64,000 nt of DNA from Streptomyces globosus (GCF_003325375.1 NZ_CP030862.1:3723501-3787500); one strand, 5' to 3'. Shown: positions 24,701 through 32,933, numbered from the stretch's first letter. Notes: generated by a model not told the origin, from the letters alone. Made by a program: numbers and translations.

Positions 24701-25878
24701 CGCGGCGCCTGTTCGTCGTCCGGGAGGCCGGGTACGGGTTGCGGGCGGCCGGGGTGGACGGGCTGGTGCGGGCCGCGGCCCGCGAGTATCCGGACGCGGT
24801 GGTGCGCTGCGTGGTGCTCGGTGCGGATGCCGCGCCGGGGCCCGAGGGCGCCGTCGAGGCCTTGCTGGAGGAGGCCGCCGCGGGCGGCGGTGAGCCGGTC
24901 GTGCTGCGGACGCCTGCGGGCCGGTTCGCGCCGGTGCTGGTCGAGGCGCCGCTCGGGCCGCTCGCCGGCAGGGGTGCGGGGCCGGCCGGGGCGGGCGCCG
25001 CGGAGGCGGAGGCGCTGGGGTTGGACCGGGATGCCGTCCTCGTCGTGGTGGGCGGCGCCCGCGGCATCACCGCCCGGTGCGTGGCGGTGATCGCGGCCGC
25101 GGCCCGCTGCCGGGTCGAGATCCTCGGCCGGACCCCCGTGCCCGCCGGGCCGGAGGAAGCGCTGACCGCGGCCGCGGCCGACCGGGCGGACCTGCGGGGC
25201 GTCCTGGCCGGCACCGGCCGGTACGCCTCGCCTGCCGACGTCGAGCGCGCCGCCGGCCTGGTCCTGGCGCGGCGGGAGGTGGCGGCCACGCTGGACGCCG
25301 TAATGGCAGCCGGGGGCCTGGCCCGCTACCGCAGCGTGGACTGCCGGGACGCGGCGGCCGTCCTCCAGGCCGTCAAGGAGATCCACGCCGAGCACGGGCG
25401 GATCGACGGGGTGGTCCACGGGGCCGGCATCGTCGAGGACCGGCTGATCGCCGACAAGTCGCCGGAGTCCTTCCGCCGCGTCCACGGGACGAAGACGCTG
25501 AGCGCGGCCGCGCTCCTCGCGGCCGTCGAGCAGCTGCCCGAGGGCGAACGCCCGCGCTTCGCCGTGCTGTTCGGCAGCATCGCCGCCGTCCTCGGCAACC
25601 GCGGCCAGACCGACTACGCGGCCGCCAACGACGCGCTGGAGGCGTACGGCGCGGCGTGGGCGGCGCGCACCGGGCTGCGGGCGCTGACGGTGCACTGGGG
25701 GCCGTGGGCTCCGTCGCCCGTCCACGGCGGCATGGTCGCACCGGAGTTGGCCCGGCACTACGCCCGGCGGGGGGTGCGCCTGATCGACCCCGAGGAGGGA
25801 GCTCAGGCCCTGCTGCGGGAGTTGGCGTGGGGCGACCCGGCGGAGCGGGCCGTCGTCCTGAGCGCGTCGGAGTGGTGA
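18748..25878 (+). CDS. PUFA/hglE-type synthase: NPD-NPD-KS-AT-ACP-KR
   Basis: 2376 residues. Order: a first NPD-like half-barrel (about 5-220; SECGGRIGELG near 131); a second, full PfaD-like FMN barrel (about 312-665; GTRLPIAQGPMTR, ECGGHVGPRNSFPLWE); KS (681-1126; Cys872 in DAACASS, His1007, His1047); AT (1247-1535; FPGQGSQ, Ser1341 in GHSYGE); one ACP (Ser1764 in LSVDSIK); KR (2097-2370; GGARGI, Tyr2290). The NPD barrel probably acts as enoyl reductase, KR as ketoreductase. PfaA usually has several ACPs; here there is one. Start 18748 has GGAGA 5 bp upstream. Leu67 is TTA, so translation may need bldA tRNA. A Pro/Leu/Val repeat linker precedes the ACP. It overlaps the next gene by GTGA. Confidence 0.93.
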   Translation: MTPAEHVIGVTPFGEPDARLAAAVTRGGGLGVLDLGSGDRAARAALADLRGWLPGRFGVRVGPRCRLRPGDAAGLLGGPGGPRTVLLAEGSAVRPADVPPGVRVLAEATGLAEARAALDAGAHGLVARGSECGGRIGELGTFVLLQQLLDAAGPDGPPVWACGGIAPGTAAAAVAGGAAGVVLDTQLALLAESALPAAVAAVLRPLDGSETTELGGHRFLHRRRAAAPPPGAPPLDLPDDPDRIASLLGGRDPDTQLLPVGQDAPLAAVFADRHRDAAGAVRAVAEAVRAATADGAAGRALAAGSPMSRALGTRLPIAQGPMTRVSDGADFARAVSDGGALPFLALALAGREQAAALLAEAAAALDGRPWGVGVLGFAPEETRAAQLEAVRAHRPSHAVIAGGRPSQARALEADGIRTFLHAPSPGLLRQYLAEGARRFVFEGAECGGHVGPRNSFPLWEAQTRVLLDHLAGDPGAAPALEVFFAGGVHDARSAAMVAALAAPLSARGCAVGVLMGTAYLFTREAVAHGAVRPLFQRQVLAAERTALLRTAPGHATRCVPSPFSEGFRMLAAELRAGGAPEREVWERLERLNVGRLRLASKGVERTAAGTTAPVDEERQYAEGMFMAGQAAVLRDCATTVAELHESVTAGAAAFLERRRAALRAAAPDRAGAGSGGRAPAPLDIAVVGMACVFPGAPDLAAFWAQVLDGRDAVTEVPAERWDPDVHCSPGPDGSGPASASRWGGFLPRIPFDPLRYGIPPASLGSIEPVQLLALEVSRRALEDAGRGEGGRPFDRARTGVVFGTEAGSDLSNAATLRTVLPSYYGRVPAGLDGQLPRLTEDTFPGVLANVVAGRVANRLDLRGPNHTVDAACASSLAALDAACKELVLGTSDMMLCGGADLHNGINDYALFTSVRALSPTGRSRAFDRSADGIALGEGVACVVLKRLADAERDGDRVYAVVKAVGASSDGRSLGLTAPRPEGQRAALERAYRGSGVSPADVGLVEAHGTGTVVGDRTELRVLTEVFEAAGARAGSCVLGSVKSQIGHTKCAAGLAGLVKTALALHTGVRPPTLHLSRPDPAWQAGASPFVFHREALPWPAAPGRRYAGLSAFGFGGTNFHAVLAGHDAGGPPPEHTRDEWPAELFLFRGTDTAAARRAAADLLEAADAAARGETPWRLRDLAATAAGRAARARGGIRIAFTARDLAELCRLLRAAADGAGADAAAGAAPGGRVYRAEGDGAGGAGRTVFLFPGQGSQRPGMSAHLFTAFPGLGRLLRADAGGRAAAALYPPAAFDDAAREEMRRALTDTRAAQPALGMVELAAYELLARCGIRPDMAAGHSYGELVALCAAGVVDAEALPRLSSARAAAILDAVGADPGAMAAVAAAPEDIGRVLGGPPLPGGLVVANHNAPRQCVLSGPTPAVEAAVRRLGEAGLGVKRLPVACAFHSPLVAAAGQPFGRALAEQHLHEPEFEVWANRTARPYPAGPDAVRGELAAQIGAPVRFAEQIEAMYAAGARTFVEVGPGCVLTRLVSDVLAGRPHRTVACEPRPDSGLAGFLDAVARLAAAGLPVAADWMFRGRDAVDTDRAPAPRTPGWTVDGHLVRTASGDPLPGALAPARPVVEAPVATNPGEAAPGAPDALVAEFLRSSREVIAAQRDVLLAYFGGTVEAAPGAAGPQSLPLPVPLPVPVPLPEYGSGQAAAAGADRGRIGRGPARDAAAERAAGDGETILRTVLELIAERTGYPLDMVEPDLDLESDLSVDSIKRAEIAGELARRLAPADAAGPMALDDAELEELARARTATAIAAWLAARATATAPADAPGPAPGPGSGAAEEPGAGPGAGHPVDDALADAPAAAAGAVTAAGARAAAGATPDPVGAAPRRYRVVQAEVVGPRPGPPDLAGSRWAVLGDGAGAWRGTAARLAAVLDAQGALRVDPGEGGDGLAVADGALDGVVVLDALGEAGGRAFLPDGFGVVRAVLRAGARRLFVVREAGYGLRAAGVDGLVRAAAREYPDAVVRCVVLGADAAPGPEGAVEALLEEAAAGGGEPVVLRTPAGRFAPVLVEAPLGPLAGRGAGPAGAGAAEAEALGLDRDAVLVVVGGARGITARCVAVIAAAARCRVEILGRTPVPAGPEEALTAAAADRADLRGVLAGTGRYASPADVERAAGLVLARREVAATLDAVMAAGGLARYRSVDCRDAAAVLQAVKEIHAEHGRIDGVVHGAGIVEDRLIADKSPESFRRVHGTKTLSAAALLAAVEQLPEGERPRFAVLFGSIAAVLGNRGQTDYAAANDALEAYGAAWAARTGLRALTVHWGPWAPSPVHGGMVAPELARHYARRGVRLIDPEEGAQALLRELAWGDPAERAVVLSASEW
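18946..18948 (+). promoter_or_regulatory. In-frame TTA codon (Leu67), bldA-type control
   Basis: The codon starts 198 nt after the start codon and is in frame. In Streptomyces TTA is read only by the bldA-encoded tRNA, so translation of the operon's first gene, and through coupling the rest, may be tied to development. Confidence 0.85.
23788..23829 (+). repeat. Leu-Pro/Val-Pro coding repeat in linker
   Basis: Tandem CTGCCG and GTGCCG units encode LPLPVPLPVPVPLP between the AT and ACP of the first synthase. This is a stiff Pro-rich linker that may vary in length by slippage. Confidence 0.8.
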
Positions 25879-28800
25879 CGGTGGACTCCCCGGCCCGCGC
25901 CCCGTACGGGGGCGGCACGCCCGCGGTGCCCGTCGCCATCACCGGCATGTCCGTGCTGCTGCCGGGCACGCCCGACCTGGCCGCGTACTGGCGCCACCTG
26001 TGCGCCGGTGCGGACCTCGTCGGGGAGGTGCCGCCCGGACGCTGGGACGCCGCCTACTACCACCCGGGGAGTGCGCCCGAGGCGGCTGCCGCCGACCGGG
26101 TGTACTGCCGGCGCGGCGGGTTCGTGGACGCGGTCGCGGAGGTGGACCCCACCCGCCTGGGGGTGATGCCGTCCTCCGTGCCCGCCACCGAACCGGACCA
26201 GCTGATCGCCCTGCACGTGGCGGCGAACGCGCTGGCCGACGCCGGCGGGCCCGGCCGGCTGCCGGACCGCGAGCGCGTCGGGATCGTCCTGGGGCGCGGC
26301 GGCTACCTCACGCCCGGGCTGGTCCGCCTCGACCAGCGCGTCCGCACCGCCCGCCAACTGGTGTGCACGCTGGCCGAGTTGCTGCCGGGGCTGGATGCGG
26401 ACCGGCTGGAGGAGGTGCGGCGGGCGTTCACCGAGCGGCTGGGCCCCGACCGGCCGGAGGACGCGATCGGGCTGGTCCCGAACCTGGCCGCCTCCCGGGT
26501 CGCGAACCGGCTGGACCTGCGGGGGCCGGCGTACACGGTGGACGCTGCGTGCGCGTCGTCGCTGCTGGCCGTGGACCAGGCGGTCTCCGCGCTGGCCGAC
26601 GGCCGGTGCGACGTGATGCTGGCCGGGGGCGTGCACCACTGCCACGACATCACGCTGTGGAGCGTGTTCTCGCAGCTGCGCGCCCTGTCGCCGAGCGAGC
26701 GGATCCGCCCCTTCCACCGCGGTGCGGACGGCCTGCTCATCGGCGAGGGCACGGGCGTGGTGGTGCTCAAGCGCCTCGCCGACGCGGAGCGCGACGGCGA
26801 CCGCGTCTACGCCGTGGTCCGCGGTACGGGCGTGAGCAGCGACGGCCGCGCCTCCGGCCTCGTGAACCCCGATCCGGCCGGGCAGGCACGGGCCGTACGG
26901 GCGGCCTGGCGGGCCGCAGGCCTCGACCCGGCCGCGCCGGGCTCCCTCGGGCTGCTGGAGGCGCACGGGACGGCCACCCCGGCCGGCGACGCCGCCGAAC
27001 TCGCCACCCTGCAACAGGTGTTCGGGCCGCCGGACACCTCGCAGGGGGCGGGCCGGCCCGTGCTCGGCTCCGTGAAGTCGATGATCGGGCATGCCATGCC
27101 GGCCGCGGGGATCGCCGGGCTCGTCAAGGCGGCGCTGGCCGTGTACCACGGCGTGCTGCTGCCGACCCTGCACTGCGAGGACCCGCACCCGGCGCTTGCC
27201 CGGACGCGCTTCCGCCCGCTCGCGCAGGCGGCCCCGTGGGAGGAGGGGCCGGGCGGCGGGCCGCGCCGGGCGGGGGTCAACGCGTTCGGCTTCGGCGGGA
27301 TCAACGCGCACGTCGTCCTCGAACAGGCCCCCGCCTCCGCCCCGGCGGCCGCGCTGCCCCTCCCGCCGGGGCCGCGCGCCCGGACGGCGGTCGACGAGCC
27401 GGAGCGCGTCCTGCTCCTGGCCGCGGAGACGCCCGGCGGCCTCGCCCGCCTCCTCGACGCGCCCGATCCGGCGGTACACGCCGAAGGGCAGGCCGCCGCC
27501 CCGGCGAAGCCGGTGCGGCTGGCCGTCGTCGGGCCGTCCGCGGAGCGGCTGGCCCTGGCCCGGCGGGCCGTCGCCAAGGGCGCGCCGTGGCACGGCCGCG
27601 GCGACGTCTGGTTCCGCCCCGGCCCCCTGCTCGGGGCGGCCTCACCGGGGCCCGGCAGGACGGTGTTCCTCTTCCCCGGCCTGGAGGCCGAGTTCGCTCC
27701 GCGCGTCGACGAGGTCGCCGACCGGTTCGGTCTGCCCCGCCCGCCGGCCCCGCCGGGCCCCGCAGCGGACGGGCCTGCCGCGGTCGGCGGGCTGGGCCGG
27801 CACGGGCTGGGCGTCGTCGCCGTCGGCCGCCTCCTCGACGCCGCGCTGCGCCGCATCGGCGCCGTACCGGACGCGGTCGCCGGGCACAGCGTCGGCGAGT
27901 GGACGGCCATGGCCGCGGGCGGACTGTACGAGGAGGAGGCGGTGGACGCGTTCATGGCCGCCCTGGACCCAGAGGCGGTCCGGGCGGCCGACCTGGCGTA
28001 CGCGGCCGTCGGCGCGCACGCCGACCGGGTGGCGGAACGGCTGGCCGGGGGCGGTCACCCGGGGGTGGTCGTCTCGCACGACAACGCGCCCGGCCAGTGC
28101 ATGGTGTGCGGACCGCCCGACGCGGTCGGGCGGTTCGCCGCCGAAGTGCGCGCCGGCGGCGTCCTGGTGCGGACCCTGCCGTTCCGCTCGGGTTTCCACA
28201 CGCCGATGCTCGCGCCGTGCATCGGGCCCTTCCGGGAGGCCGCCGAACGGCTGCCGCTGCGCACCCCGCACACCCCGGTCTGGTCGGGCACGACGGGCCG
28301 GCCTTTTCCGGCCGACGCGGCGGGGGTCCGCGAGCTGTTCGTTCGCCACCTGCTGGAGCCGGTCCGCTTCCGCGTCCTCACCGGCTCCCTGTACGAGGCC
28401 GGCTTCCGCGTCTTCGTCCAGGTGGGCCCGGGACAGCTCGGCTCCCTGGTCGGGGACACCCTGGCGGCGCGCGACCACCTGGTCGTCGCCGCGAACTCGG
28501 CGCGCCGCGGGGGTCTGGCCCAGCTGCGGCGGGTGGCGGCCGCACTGTGGACGGCCGGCGCCGCCACGGACCCCGAGGCCGTGGACGGGCGGGATGCCGG
28601 GCCGGAGCGCACGGCACGTCCCGGCGCCGCCGGGGCACGCACCGGGCGCCCGGTCCGGCTGGACCTCGGCGCGGCGCTGGTGTCGCTGCCCCCGTCGGCC
28701 CGACCGCCCCTCGCACCGCACCCCTCCCCCAGCGCGGTCGCAGCTGCGGCATCCGCGGCCGGCGGGCCCGTGGCCGCCGAGTTGGCGGCGCTGCTGGACG

Positions 28801-30539
28801 AGACGGCGCGCACGGCGCAGACCGCCGCCGCGCTGCTCGCCGGGGCCGGGCGGCCGGGCACCCGCGTACGCCGGCGCGCGCCCGCGGCGCCCGCTGCGCG
28901 CCGGGAGACGGTGCGGGTGTCGGTGGAGCACATGCCGTACCTGCTGGACCACTGCTTCTTCCCGCAGCGCGCGGACTGGCCGGACGTGGCGGACCGGTGG
29001 CCGGTGGTGCCGGCGACGACGATCACGGCGCTGATGAAGGCGGCGGCGGAGCGTGCCGCTCCGGGGCGGGCGGCGGTCGCGGTGCACGACGCGTGCTTCG
29101 ACCGGTGGCTGACGGCCGCCGAGCCGGTGGACGTCCCGGTCTCCGTGGCCCCGTGCGGCCCGGACCGGGTGGCGGTGTCGTTCGGGCCGCATGCGCGCGC
29201 CGTGGTGGAGCTGGCCGGCCGGTGGCCGGCGGAACCGCCGCCCGCGGTGCCGGCCGACCCGGCGGGCGAGCGGGTGCCCGACCACACCGCGGAGGAGGTC
29301 TACCGGGAGCGCTGGATGTTCCACGGCCCTGCCTACCGGGGGATGAGCCGGCTCACCGCCATCGGCGACCGGCACGTGCGGGCCGTCCTGACGGTGCCGC
29401 CCGCACCGGGCGGTCTGCTGGACAACGTGGGACAGGTCCTCGGCTACTGGATCATGGCGACGCGCACCGAGCGGACCGTCGTCTTCCCGGTCCGGGTGCG
29501 GCAGATGCGCTTCCACGGCCCGGACCCGCGGCCCGGCACCCGGGTGGAGTGCACGGTGCGGATCACGTCCCTGACGGACACCGTGCTGGAGGCGGACGCC
29601 GTGCTGACGGTGGCGGGCCGGGTGTGGGCGGAGCTTTCGGGCTGGCAGGACCGGCGCTTCGACAACGATCCGCACACCCGGCCGGTGGAGCGCTTCCCCG
29701 ACCGCAACACCCTCTCGGTGGCCGGGCCCGGCGGCTGGTCGCTGGTGTTCGAGCGCTGGCCCGACCTGGCGTCCCGCGAGCTGATCATGCGGAACGCCCT
29801 GGGCGGGCCGGAACGGGCCGCGTACGCCGCCCGGCCGCCGCGCGGCCGCCGGCAGTGGCTGCTGGGCCGGATCGCGGCGAAGGACGCGGTGCGCCGCCTG
29901 CTGTGGGAGGCCGGGGAGGGGCCCGTCTTCCCCGCCGAACTCCTCGTGGAGAACGAGCCGTCGGGGCGGCCGCGCGTCACGGGCCGGTACGGGCGCACGC
30001 TGCCGCCGCTGCGGGTGTCGGTGGCGCACCGGGCCGAGGCGGGCGTGGCGCTCGCCCGCGCCGCCGACGCCCCGGTCGGGCCGGGACCGGGGCCGGGCAT
30101 CGACATCGAGGAGATCGCCGAGCCGGGCGGCGCGACCGCGGCGACCGTGTTCGGGGCGGCGGAGCTGGCCCTGCTGGCGGCCTGCCGGGCCGGCTCGGCG
30201 GAGCCTGCGGACGTGTGGTTCACCCGGTTCTGGGCGGCCAAGGAGGCCGTCGCCAAAGCGGAGGGCACCGGACTGCGCGGCCGGCCCCGGGACATCGAGG
30301 TGACGGCGGCGGAGCCGGACCGGCTGACGGTCCGCGTCCGCCGCCGCACGGACGCGGCCGACCCGCCGGGCGCGCCGGGCCCGCCGGGGGGCCCGTACGG
30401 CGTGTACCGGGTCGGCTGCACGGAGGTGGCCAACCCTCCGGGGCTGCCGCCGCGCGCGTACGTCGTGGCGTGGACGACCGGCCCGGACCCGGATCCGCCG
30501 GGGCCGGGCGCCGACCGTGACGAGGGGAGCGAAGGGTGA
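25875..30539 (+). CDS. PUFA/hglE-type synthase: KS-AT-DH-PPTase
   Basis: 1554 residues. KS about 20-486 (Cys226 in DAACASS; HGTAT where HGTGT is usual; GHAM). AT-like domain about 596-900 with Ser672 in GHSVGE, but FPGLEAE replaces FPGQGSQ and the usual Arg after the Ser loop is missing. Double-hotdog PS-DH about 1015-1290: His1026 in LLDHCFF, Asp1183 and Gln1187 in DNVGQ. C-terminal Sfp-like phosphopantetheinyl transferase about 1330-1530 (GIDIEEI near 1408, FWAAKEAVAKAEG near 1451), which can activate the ACPs in cis or trans. GTG 25875 overlaps the previous stop (GTGA), so the two proteins are coupled. DH plus upstream KR and NPD give a full reducing cycle. Confidence 0.92.
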   Translation: MTVDSPARAPYGGGTPAVPVAITGMSVLLPGTPDLAAYWRHLCAGADLVGEVPPGRWDAAYYHPGSAPEAAAADRVYCRRGGFVDAVAEVDPTRLGVMPSSVPATEPDQLIALHVAANALADAGGPGRLPDRERVGIVLGRGGYLTPGLVRLDQRVRTARQLVCTLAELLPGLDADRLEEVRRAFTERLGPDRPEDAIGLVPNLAASRVANRLDLRGPAYTVDAACASSLLAVDQAVSALADGRCDVMLAGGVHHCHDITLWSVFSQLRALSPSERIRPFHRGADGLLIGEGTGVVVLKRLADAERDGDRVYAVVRGTGVSSDGRASGLVNPDPAGQARAVRAAWRAAGLDPAAPGSLGLLEAHGTATPAGDAAELATLQQVFGPPDTSQGAGRPVLGSVKSMIGHAMPAAGIAGLVKAALAVYHGVLLPTLHCEDPHPALARTRFRPLAQAAPWEEGPGGGPRRAGVNAFGFGGINAHVVLEQAPASAPAAALPLPPGPRARTAVDEPERVLLLAAETPGGLARLLDAPDPAVHAEGQAAAPAKPVRLAVVGPSAERLALARRAVAKGAPWHGRGDVWFRPGPLLGAASPGPGRTVFLFPGLEAEFAPRVDEVADRFGLPRPPAPPGPAADGPAAVGGLGRHGLGVVAVGRLLDAALRRIGAVPDAVAGHSVGEWTAMAAGGLYEEEAVDAFMAALDPEAVRAADLAYAAVGAHADRVAERLAGGGHPGVVVSHDNAPGQCMVCGPPDAVGRFAAEVRAGGVLVRTLPFRSGFHTPMLAPCIGPFREAAERLPLRTPHTPVWSGTTGRPFPADAAGVRELFVRHLLEPVRFRVLTGSLYEAGFRVFVQVGPGQLGSLVGDTLAARDHLVVAANSARRGGLAQLRRVAAALWTAGAATDPEAVDGRDAGPERTARPGAAGARTGRPVRLDLGAALVSLPPSARPPLAPHPSPSAVAAAASAAGGPVAAELAALLDETARTAQTAAALLAGAGRPGTRVRRRAPAAPAARRETVRVSVEHMPYLLDHCFFPQRADWPDVADRWPVVPATTITALMKAAAERAAPGRAAVAVHDACFDRWLTAAEPVDVPVSVAPCGPDRVAVSFGPHARAVVELAGRWPAEPPPAVPADPAGERVPDHTAEEVYRERWMFHGPAYRGMSRLTAIGDRHVRAVLTVPPAPGGLLDNVGQVLGYWIMATRTERTVVFPVRVRQMRFHGPDPRPGTRVECTVRITSLTDTVLEADAVLTVAGRVWAELSGWQDRRFDNDPHTRPVERFPDRNTLSVAGPGGWSLVFERWPDLASRELIMRNALGGPERAAYAARPPRGRRQWLLGRIAAKDAVRRLLWEAGEGPVFPAELLVENEPSGRPRVTGRYGRTLPPLRVSVAHRAEAGVALARAADAPVGPGPGPGIDIEEIAEPGGATAATVFGAAELALLAACRAGSAEPADVWFTRFWAAKEAVAKAEGTGLRGRPRDIEVTAAEPDRLTVRVRRRTDAADPPGAPGPPGGPYGVYRVGCTEVANPPGLPPRAYVVAWTTGPDPDPPGPGADRDEGSEG

Positions 30540-30871
30540 CGACGAGCAGCGGGCCCGATCCGTCCGGGGGAGCCGACGAGGCGGAGGTGCTCGCCGAGCT
30601 GACCGCCATGATCCGACAGGTGCTGGAGGGCTACGAGGTGGAGGAGGGCGAGGTCACGATGCGAACGCGCTTCGGCGCCGATCTCGAACTGGAGAGCATC
30701 GACCTGGTGACGCTCGCCGGGCTGCTGGAGGAGCGCTACGGCGGCGCGGTCAACTTCGCCGAGTTCGTCGCGGACCTGGACCTGGAGGAGATCATCGAGC
30801 TGGACGTGGGCCGGCTCGTGGACCACATCCGCCGGTGCCTGAAGGCCGCGGACGGGGTGGGGACGCGGTGA
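30536..30871 (+). CDS. Discrete acyl carrier protein
   Basis: 111 residues, larger than a FAS ACP (about 80). The phosphopantetheine Ser is in LELESIDLVTLAGLLEERYG near residue 51. The acidic surface and the C-terminal helix (VGRLVDHIRRCLK) fit an ACP four-helix bundle, with an extra acidic insertion (FAEFVADLDLEEIIELDVG). GTG 30536 overlaps the synthase stop by 4 bp. It probably carries the starter, or the finished chain for release, and is activated by the fused PPTase. It belongs to the same operon and cytoplasmic complex. Confidence 0.92.
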   Translation: MTTSSGPDPSGGADEAEVLAELTAMIRQVLEGYEVEEGEVTMRTRFGADLELESIDLVTLAGLLEERYGGAVNFAEFVADLDLEEIIELDVGRLVDHIRRCLKAADGVGTR

Positions 30872-31716
30872 CCGTCCTCGACACCGGCCGGGTCCGGCTG
30901 CACGTGCAGCGCCTCGCACCGCCGGACGGCCGCCCCGCGCGGGCCACCGTGGTGCTGGTGCACGGGCTGCTCACCGACAGCCTGGCCAGCTACTACTTCA
31001 CCATCGCCCCGGCCCTGGCCGCGGCGGGGCTGGACGTCGTCATGTACGACCAGCGGGGCCACGGCCGCAGCGAGCGCCCGGCCCGCGGGTACGGGCTCGA
31101 CGACGCGGCCGGGGACCTGGACGCCGTCCTGTCCGGGCTGGGGGTGCGGGGGCCGGTGCACCTGGTGGGCAACTCGTACGGCGGGACGGTCGCGTTCGCG
31201 TACGCGCTGCGGCGCCCGGAGCGGGTGGCCGGCCTGGTGGTGGTGGAGTCGGAGCCCGCGACCGCCGCGTGGGCGGCCAAGCTGGCAGGCCTGCTGGAGC
31301 GGGTCCGCCACGAGATGACCGCCGACGAGGATGCGGCGCTCGCCTGGATCGCCGCCCACCACGGCGGGCACACCGCCCGCCTGGCGAGGGCCGCCGGGCG
31401 GCTCGTACGGGACACCAGCATCGCCGTGGACATCCCGGCCAGCCCGGTGCTCGACGACGACGCGATCCGGGCCCTGCGCTGCCCCGTCCTGGCCCTGTAC
31501 GGGGCCGAGTCCGACCTCGCCGGGCAGGCGCCCCGGCTGCGGGCACTGCTGCCGCACTGCACCGCGGAGCTGGTGCCGGGGCTGCGCCACTCGGTCCTGG
31601 TGGAGGCGCCGGCGCGGGTGCGGGACGCGGTCCTCGACTGGGTCGGCCGCACCACCGCGCCCGCGGCGGCGGAGCGGCAGCCGGCCGCCGCCGGGCCGCG
31701 GGTGCACGCCCGGTGA
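30868..31716 (+). CDS. Alpha/beta hydrolase, probable chain-releasing thioesterase
   Basis: 282 residues. Core: VVLVHGLLTDSLASYYFTIA (oxyanion HG), YDQRGHGRSERP, nucleophile elbow VGNSYGGTVAF (Ser near residue 99), Asp candidate near ALYGAESDLAGQ (about 211), His in GLRHSVLVEAP near 239. The elbow is GNSYGG, not the usual GHSxGG. It could release the acyl chain from an ACP or act on the finished lipid. GTG 30868 overlaps the ACP stop by 4 bp; the next gene overlaps likewise. No signal peptide. The C-terminal 20 residues are an Ala/Pro tail. Confidence 0.88.
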   Translation: MTVLDTGRVRLHVQRLAPPDGRPARATVVLVHGLLTDSLASYYFTIAPALAAAGLDVVMYDQRGHGRSERPARGYGLDDAAGDLDAVLSGLGVRGPVHLVGNSYGGTVAFAYALRRPERVAGLVVVESEPATAAWAAKLAGLLERVRHEMTADEDAALAWIAAHHGGHTARLARAAGRLVRDTSIAVDIPASPVLDDDAIRALRCPVLALYGAESDLAGQAPRLRALLPHCTAELVPGLRHSVLVEAPARVRDAVLDWVGRTTAPAAAERQPAAAGPRVHAR

Positions 31717-32933
31717 GCGCCTTCCTCCTCGTGGTCCCGCCGCTCGTCGGGCACGTCAACCCGCTGGTGGGGGTGGCGTCCGAACTGGCCGCCCGGGGCC
31801 ACCGGGTGGCCTGGGCCGGCGACCCGGTGCTGGTCCGGCGGCTGGCCGGACCGGACGCGGCCGTCCACCCGTGCGCCCGGAGCGGCCCGGAAGACGGGGG
31901 CGGCGGGGGCGGCGGCGGGACGGACCCCGTACGCCCGCCCGGCATGCGCGGCCCGGAGGCGCTGCGCTTCCTGTGGGAGCGCTTCCTGGTGCCGCTCGCC
32001 GAGGCCATGGCGCCCGGGGTCCGCGAGGCGGTCGGGGCGTTCCGTCCGGACGCGGTCGTCGCCGACCAGCAGGCGCTGGCCGGGGCGCTGGTCGCCGAGG
32101 ACCTGGGGATCCCGTGGGCGACGTCGGCGACGACGTCCGCGGAGTTCGCGGACGCGCTCGCCCCGATGCCGCGGGTCGCCGCCTGGAACGACGCGCTGCT
32201 GAGCGGCCTGCGCCGGCGGATCGGGCGTCCGGGCGGCAGGTGCGACCCGCGCTTCTCCCCGCACCTCGTGCTCGCGTTCAGCACTCCCGAGCTGGCCGGG
32301 CCGGTGCTGCGCGGCGGCGAGCGGATCGCCTGGGTCGGGCCGTCCCTGGCGGCCCGGCCGCGCCCGGCGGCGTTCCCGTGGGAGCGGCTCGATCCCGGGC
32401 GCGCCCTGGTGCTGGTGACGCTGGGGACCGCGAACGCCGGCGCCGGCGGCCGGTTCCTCGCCGAGGCGGCGGCAGCCGTGCGGGCGCGGGCCGGGGCCGT
32501 GCAGGGCGTGTTCGCCGATCCCGACGGCGTACTCGGCGCACGGGAGGACGATCCGGATGTCGTCGCGCTGCCGTTCGTGCCGCAGCTCGACCTGCTGGAG
32601 CGGGCCGCGGCCGCAGTCTGCCACGCCGGCCACAACACGGTGTGCGAGGCGCTGTGGCACGGCGTCCCGCTGGTCGTGGCGCCGATCCGCGACGACCAGC
32701 CGGTGGTCGCCGCGCAGGTCGAGGGGTGCGGGGCGGGCGTGCGGGTCCGCTTCGGGCGGGCCGGTGCCGCCGCGATCGGCGCGGCCCTCGACACCGTGCT
32801 GGGAGAGCCGCGCATCCGGGCGGCGGCCGCGGGAGTGTCCGCCGCGTTCCGGGCGGCGGGGGGCGCGGCCGCAGCGGCGGACCATCTGGAACGGCTGGCC
32901 CGGACAGGCGCCGGGGAAGGGGAGGACGGATGA
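31713..32933 (+). CDS. MGT-type UDP-sugar glycosyltransferase (GT1 family)
   Basis: 406 residues, GT-B fold. The N-terminal acceptor domain starts FLLVVPPLVGHVNPLVGVAS, with the His (near residue 14) that acts as base in GT1 enzymes. The C-terminal donor domain has VTLGTANA, LPFVPQLDLLERA and the signature HAGHNTVCEALWHGVP near 304, then DDQPVVAAQVE. It should transfer a sugar from an NDP-sugar to a hydroxyl of a lipid or polyketide. It carries a Gly-rich insert (EDGGGGGGGGTD) near 58. GTG 31713 overlaps the previous stop by 4 bp, so it is made with the synthase; its acceptor is probably the operon's product. Confidence 0.92.
   Translation: MSAFLLVVPPLVGHVNPLVGVASELAARGHRVAWAGDPVLVRRLAGPDAAVHPCARSGPEDGGGGGGGGTDPVRPPGMRGPEALRFLWERFLVPLAEAMAPGVREAVGAFRPDAVVADQQALAGALVAEDLGIPWATSATTSAEFADALAPMPRVAAWNDALLSGLRRRIGRPGGRCDPRFSPHLVLAFSTPELAGPVLRGGERIAWVGPSLAARPRPAAFPWERLDPGRALVLVTLGTANAGAGGRFLAEAAAAVRARAGAVQGVFADPDGVLGAREDDPDVVALPFVPQLDLLERAAAAVCHAGHNTVCEALWHGVPLVVAPIRDDQPVVAAQVEGCGAGVRVRFGRAGAAAIGAALDTVLGEPRIRAAAAGVSAAFRAAGGAAAAADHLERLARTGAGEGEDG

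Noticed and set aside
18946..25758. 2270-codon open frame on the minus strand opposite the first synthase
   Set aside because: It is an antisense shadow caused by high GC bias; the plus-strand protein has full KS, AT, ACP and KR motifs.
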